64,000 nucleotides of DNA, from NCBI RefSeq assembly GCF_008017415.1, contig NZ_VRSV01000001.1, positions 2,046,001 to 2,110,000 of the forward strand, read 5' to 3'. The DNA comes from Microbacterium hatanonis (GTDB taxonomy: Bacteria > Actinomycetota > Actinomycetes > Actinomycetales > Microbacteriaceae). The notes under the pieces are model-generated. The model did not search any database. It saw nothing but the letters and a program-made list of their open reading frames with translations, and was not told where the DNA came from. How positions within the stretch are numbered: the first letter of the stretch is position 1; every line of letters starts with the position of its first letter. Both the position numbers and the translations under genes were made by a program. This document shows positions 59,915-64,000 of this stretch, one piece after another.

Positions 59915-61471
59915 TCAGCGGCCGCTGCGCCAGGCGCCCGACGCAGGCGCCTGTCCGCCGAACAGCTGCGCGACGGTCACGAGGCTGAAGCCCCGGTCGC
60001 GCAGCCCGTCGTAGATCGCTCCGGCGGTGCGGGCGGTGTTCGGCTGGATGTCGTGCTGCAGCACGATCGATCCCGGCCGGGGCTGCTCGACGGCGCGATC
60101 GATCAGCACGTCGTCGGAGATTCCCTGCCAGTCCAACGTGTCGACATCCCAGAGGATCGCGGGAAGACCCGCCGCCGCAACGATCTCGGAGGTGTACTCG
60201 CCGTAGGGCGGACGGAACATCGTGATCCGCTCCCCCGTCTGCTTCTCGATCGCCCCGGTGGCGTCGCGGATCTGGCGAAGCGCCGCGTCGAGCGGGATGT
60301 CGGGAAGGTGCGGGTGGTTCCACGTGTGGTTCTCGGCGAGATGACCCTCCGCGACCATTCGACGCAGCACGTCGCCGTAGCGCGAGGCCTTGTCGCCCAT
60401 CGTGAAGAACGTCGCGGCCGCACGGCGCGAGGCGAGCTCGTCGAGGATGCCAGGAGTGAAGTCGCTGGGTCCGTCGTCGTAGGTGAGCGCCACGCACGGA
60501 AAGAGGTCGCAGTCGACCGGGGTGCGCCCGGCGGGCGGCGCGGCGGGATTCTCGAAAGCGGCGCCCGCCTGCCCGGCCGCGACGAGCGTCGCACCCAGCG
60601 GTGTGACCAGGGTCGCCGCGGTCTGCGCGGGCACCTCGATCACGAGGGGCGACCCGGTCGGCGGCACATCGAGTGCCACGAGCTCGGGAGCGGTGAAACC
60701 GGGCGCGATCGTGATGACGAGCGACCCGCCCGCACCGGGGACGGTCGTCTCGAGCGAAGGGGCGAACCTCGCCAGACTCGACTCGTCGGCGGGCGCGACC
60801 GTGGCCAGGCTGAGCGCGCCTGCCTCGCGACGCAACAGCTCCACGATCTCGCCGTGGAGGCGGGCGGATGCTTCCGGATTCCAGAGTTCCGCGGCGGAGC
60901 CGACCGTGCCGGTGGTGACGTCGGCGTAGACGATGGTCGTCTCGTCCGATGCCACGCCGCTCGCGTCACCGGCGACGACCCTCACCCGCTCGCCGAGGAT
61001 CGGTCCGGTCGCGGCGACGATGTCGCACGCGACGGCGACCCCGGTGCCGCCCACCGGTCCGAGGGCGGGATCGGCCAGGATCTCGGCGCCGGCCTTCAGG
61101 GTCGCTCCGCGCACGCACCCGCGTTCGCCGAGTCCGGCGCCGAGGGGGAACACTTCGGGAGCATAGGCTCTCCCGACCGCGGCGGCACGACCCTGGACGG
61201 CGTCGCGGACCATGCCGACGACCCGATCGTCGAACGCCCCGGAGCCGGGAAGCAGCGAGAACCGGGCCTGGAGACCGACGGTGTCGTTGCGGAGGCGTTC
61301 GCCGCTGAGTGCGCCGACGGTCGCGGGGTCGATGGGTTCGGGGGCTGTCGAAATGCGGATGTCGTGCTCCTCCCATCCGGGTGGGGTCCATTGCGGATCG
61401 CTCGCGACGGCGCACCCGCTCAGCAGGAGCGCGCTCACCGTGACGAGCGCGACCGAACGGCATCGCCTCAC
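59915..61471 (-). CDS. Polysaccharide deacetylase lipoprotein (NodB domain)
   Basis: A 518-residue cell-surface enzyme. A short lipoprotein signal ends in LLLSGC (Cys20). After a 300-residue N-terminal domain I cannot assign, the NodB deacetylase domain (about 330-500) shows the zinc triad region TYDDGP, the HxxxH motif NHTWNHPHL, RPPYGEY, and QHDI. It may de-N-acetylate peptidoglycan or another surface glycan. GTG 61471 overlaps the upstream stop (GTGA), so it is translated with the membrane protein before it. Confidence 0.82.
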   Translation of the reverse strand: MRRCRSVALVTVSALLLSGCAVASDPQWTPPGWEEHDIRISTAPEPIDPATVGALSGERLRNDTVGLQARFSLLPGSGAFDDRVVGMVRDAVQGRAAAVGRAYAPEVFPLGAGLGERGCVRGATLKAGAEILADPALGPVGGTGVAVACDIVAATGPILGERVRVVAGDASGVASDETTIVYADVTTGTVGSAAELWNPEASARLHGEIVELLRREAGALSLATVAPADESSLARFAPSLETTVPGAGGSLVITIAPGFTAPELVALDVPPTGSPLVIEVPAQTAATLVTPLGATLVAAGQAGAAFENPAAPPAGRTPVDCDLFPCVALTYDDGPSDFTPGILDELASRRAAATFFTMGDKASRYGDVLRRMVAEGHLAENHTWNHPHLPDIPLDAALRQIRDATGAIEKQTGERITMFRPPYGEYTSEIVAAAGLPAILWDVDTLDWQGISDDVLIDRAVEQPRPGSIVLQHDIQPNTARTAGAIYDGLRDRGFSLVTVAQLFGGQAPASGAWRSGR

Positions 61472-62004
61472 GATCCCACCCGCACACTCTCGATCAGGTC
61501 GGCGATGACCGGCCGGTAGGGAGCGAGCTCTTCCCGCGTTCCCGTGGCGACGATCCTCATGCTCGGTTCGGCCGCGCCCCGTCCCACCGCGAGAACGAGC
61601 GCGTCGTCGGTCTGCGCGTGGGCGGCGTCGAGGCCCGAGGCGAGCCGCTCGACGACCGCGTCGTCCCCACCCGACGCGTCGTCGGAGGCGACCGTCGGCT
61701 GCGCGGCGTCGGGCGAGATGGTGAAGGTCACGGCCAGCCCGCCGTCGGGCGAGCGCAGGACGAGCTCGCTCTCGCTTCCCCATGCCCGCTGCGACGCCCA
61801 GCCGGCGGGCACGACGACCGTCGCGCGTGCGCCCGCGTCGATGACCGTCTGCGGGTGCGCCTCGTCGAACACCTCGGTGAAGAGGTTGGGAAGAACGCGG
61901 GGGGCCAGGTATGCCCCGAGCGACAGCGCGGCGGCGACGACGAGGAGACCCGCACCGATGCCGACCGCCACCGACCGTGCACGTCGCGCCCGCTGTGCGG
62001 TCAT
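61468..62004 (-). CDS. Membrane-anchored hypothetical protein
   Basis: A 178-residue protein with one membrane helix near the N-terminus (VAVGIGAGLLVVAAALSLGAYLA) and a mostly soluble C-terminal domain of about 130 residues. I recognise no family. It overlaps the deacetylase gene by four bases, so the two likely form a surface module. ATG 62004 with GGGGGA upstream is preferred; TTG 62031 in frame is possible. TAGAAT at 62055-62050 could be its -10 box. Confidence 0.55.
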   Translation of the reverse strand: MTAQRARRARSVAVGIGAGLLVVAAALSLGAYLAPRVLPNLFTEVFDEAHPQTVIDAGARATVVVPAGWASQRAWGSESELVLRSPDGGLAVTFTISPDAAQPTVASDDASGGDDAVVERLASGLDAAHAQTDDALVLAVGRGAAEPSMRIVATGTREELAPYRPVIADLIESVRVGS

Positions 62005-62117
62005 GCCGAGTCCCCCGATCCGCCGCTCCAACCCGTGGAGCAGGGAAATTCTAGGGTTCGCCGATCTCCGATCGGTGCAGCGACGCCCGTCTGCGCGTCA
62101 CCCGCGAGACCGGCGGA

Positions 62118-62558
62118 TCAGTCGGTGACGGGCTCGAGCACGAACAGCGCGATCCGGCGATCGGTCTTCGCCTGGTACGCGTCGTAGTCGGGCCACACCG
62201 CGGTGGCCCGTGCCCACCACTCGGCGTACTCGTCGCCCTCGGCCTCGTGCGCGAGGTAGTCGCGGGTCACGGCGCCGTCCTGGAGCTCGACGTGCGCGTT
62301 CTTGACGAGGTTCCAGTACCAGGCGGGAGCCTTCGGAGCACCTCCCTGCGAGGCGACGACCGCGTAGCGGCCGTCGTGCTCGACGCGCATGAGGGCGGTC
62401 TTGCGCAGCGCTCCCGACTTCGCGCCCACGGTCGTCAGCACGATGATCGGCACACCGCGCAGCTCGGCGGCTTCGGCACCCCCGGTGGCTTCGAAGGTCT
62501 CGGCCTGGTTGCGGGCCCACTCGGACGTGCTGGGCAGATACTCCCCGGAAAGCGGCAT
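62118..62558 (-). CDS. Deazaflavin-dependent nitroreductase-family protein
   Basis: A 146-residue split-barrel protein of the DDN family, which in mycobacteria uses coenzyme F420. The motif [23 protein letters not shown] and [27 protein letters not shown] are characteristic. The ability to bind F420 cannot be settled from sequence; some relatives use other flavins. ATG 62558 lies seven bases after TAGGGT. A 95-base hairpin region follows, separating it from sucD. Confidence 0.85.
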   Translation of the reverse strand: MPLSGEYLPSTSEWARNQAETFEATGGAEAAELRGVPIIVLTTVGAKSGALRKTALMRVEHDGRYAVVASQGGAPKAPAWYWNLVKNAHVELQDGAVTRDYLAHEAEGDEYAEWWARATAVWPDYDAYQAKTDRRIALFVLEPVTD

Positions 62559-62585
62559 GCTCCCCACCCTATGCCGCGACGCAGA

Positions 62586-62645
62586 AAGGGCGGATGCTGC
62601 GACCACGGCGCCTGCGCGCCGGTGTCGAAGCATCCGCCCCCTCTG
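62586..62645. terminator. Hairpin terminator after sucD
   Basis: AAGGGCGGATGCT (62586-62598) and AGCATCCGCCCCCT (62629-62642) are inverted around a 30-base interior. The arm core is again GGATGCT. It would end the sucC-sucD transcript (minus strand), and it overlaps the promoter-proximal part of the next gene's upstream region. Confidence 0.6.
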
Positions 62646-62653
62646 GTGCGGCC

Positions 62654-63559
<906 letters not shown>

Positions 63560-63566
63560 TTATGTC

Positions 63567-63597
63567 CTTCGAATCGGTCGCTGAGCTTGTCGAAGCG
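63567..63597. repeat. Palindromic repeat between sucC and sucD
   Basis: CTTCGA (63567-63572) and TCGAAG (63590-63595) flank GGTCGCTGAGCTTG. The GAGCTTGTCGAAG core matches the GAGCCTGTCGA loop in the MalF-type permease and a repeat often seen between genes of high-G+C bacteria. It lies in the sucD leader, before the ribosome binding site. Confidence 0.55.
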
Positions 63598-63602
63598 TCG
63601 GG

Positions 63603-64000
<398 letters not shown>

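Overview
This is a gene-dense, very G+C-rich stretch of an actinobacterial chromosome, most likely from the family Microbacteriaceae and probably Microbacterium or a close relative. The evidence is the base composition, the frequent GTG starts, the many promoters that sit exactly six bases before a start codon (leaderless genes), a RamB-type regulator divergent from a GTP-dependent PEP carboxykinase, a monomeric isocitrate dehydrogenase, a DUF6350 protein beside purNH, and a deazaflavin-dependent nitroreductase-family protein. Genus assignment is inference. I see no rRNA, tRNA, CRISPR array, prophage or intact insertion sequence.

Layout. 1-6000: end of the succinate dehydrogenase operon (sdhA, sdhB), an MFS exporter, a YihY-type membrane protein and an exonuclease III-like nuclease. 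6000-9500: trpS, a DUF559 endonuclease-like protein and an Fpg/Nei-type DNA glycosylase. 9500-13200: riboflavin operon ribD-ribE-ribBA-ribH under an FMN riboswitch. 13350-23750: an MHS-family symporter, a four-gene FtsX-type ABC export operon on the minus strand, and a divergent ABC exporter. 23890-29900: pckG, a RamB-like regulator, a DUF1684 protein, a winged-helix protein and a transglutaminase-like protein. 30000-36300: folD, glyA behind a ZTP (pfl) riboswitch, a YrdB-FAD oxidase-NUDIX operon and an L,D-transpeptidase. 36450-46700: monomeric icd, a GNAT acetyltransferase, a lytic transglycosylase, a Pr6Pr-type membrane protein, a heterodimeric ABC exporter, and the alkylation repair pair alkA-ogt. 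46800-54400: a sugar catabolic operon (LacI regulator, ABC uptake system, GH130 enzyme) followed by a secreted 689-residue protein. 54500-64000: a flavoprotein disulfide reductase, then purH, purN, DUF6350, a lipoprotein polysaccharide deacetylase with a membrane-anchored partner, a nitroreductase-family protein, and sucD-sucC cut by the window end.

How the genes fit together. Central carbon metabolism is well represented: sdhAB, icd, sucCD and pckG are TCA/anaplerotic genes, and the RamB-like factor next to pckG is a plausible local regulator. One-carbon and purine metabolism (folD, glyA, purN, purH) is linked by the ZTP riboswitch, which senses the purine intermediate consumed by PurH. The most unusual non-coding signals are a roughly 100-bp nested palindrome family at convergent gene ends, a 9-mer (GCAGCATCC or its complement) that I count about 30 times in 64 kb in coding and intergenic DNA, with inverted pairs of it forming terminators, and two adjacent palindromes upstream of icd.
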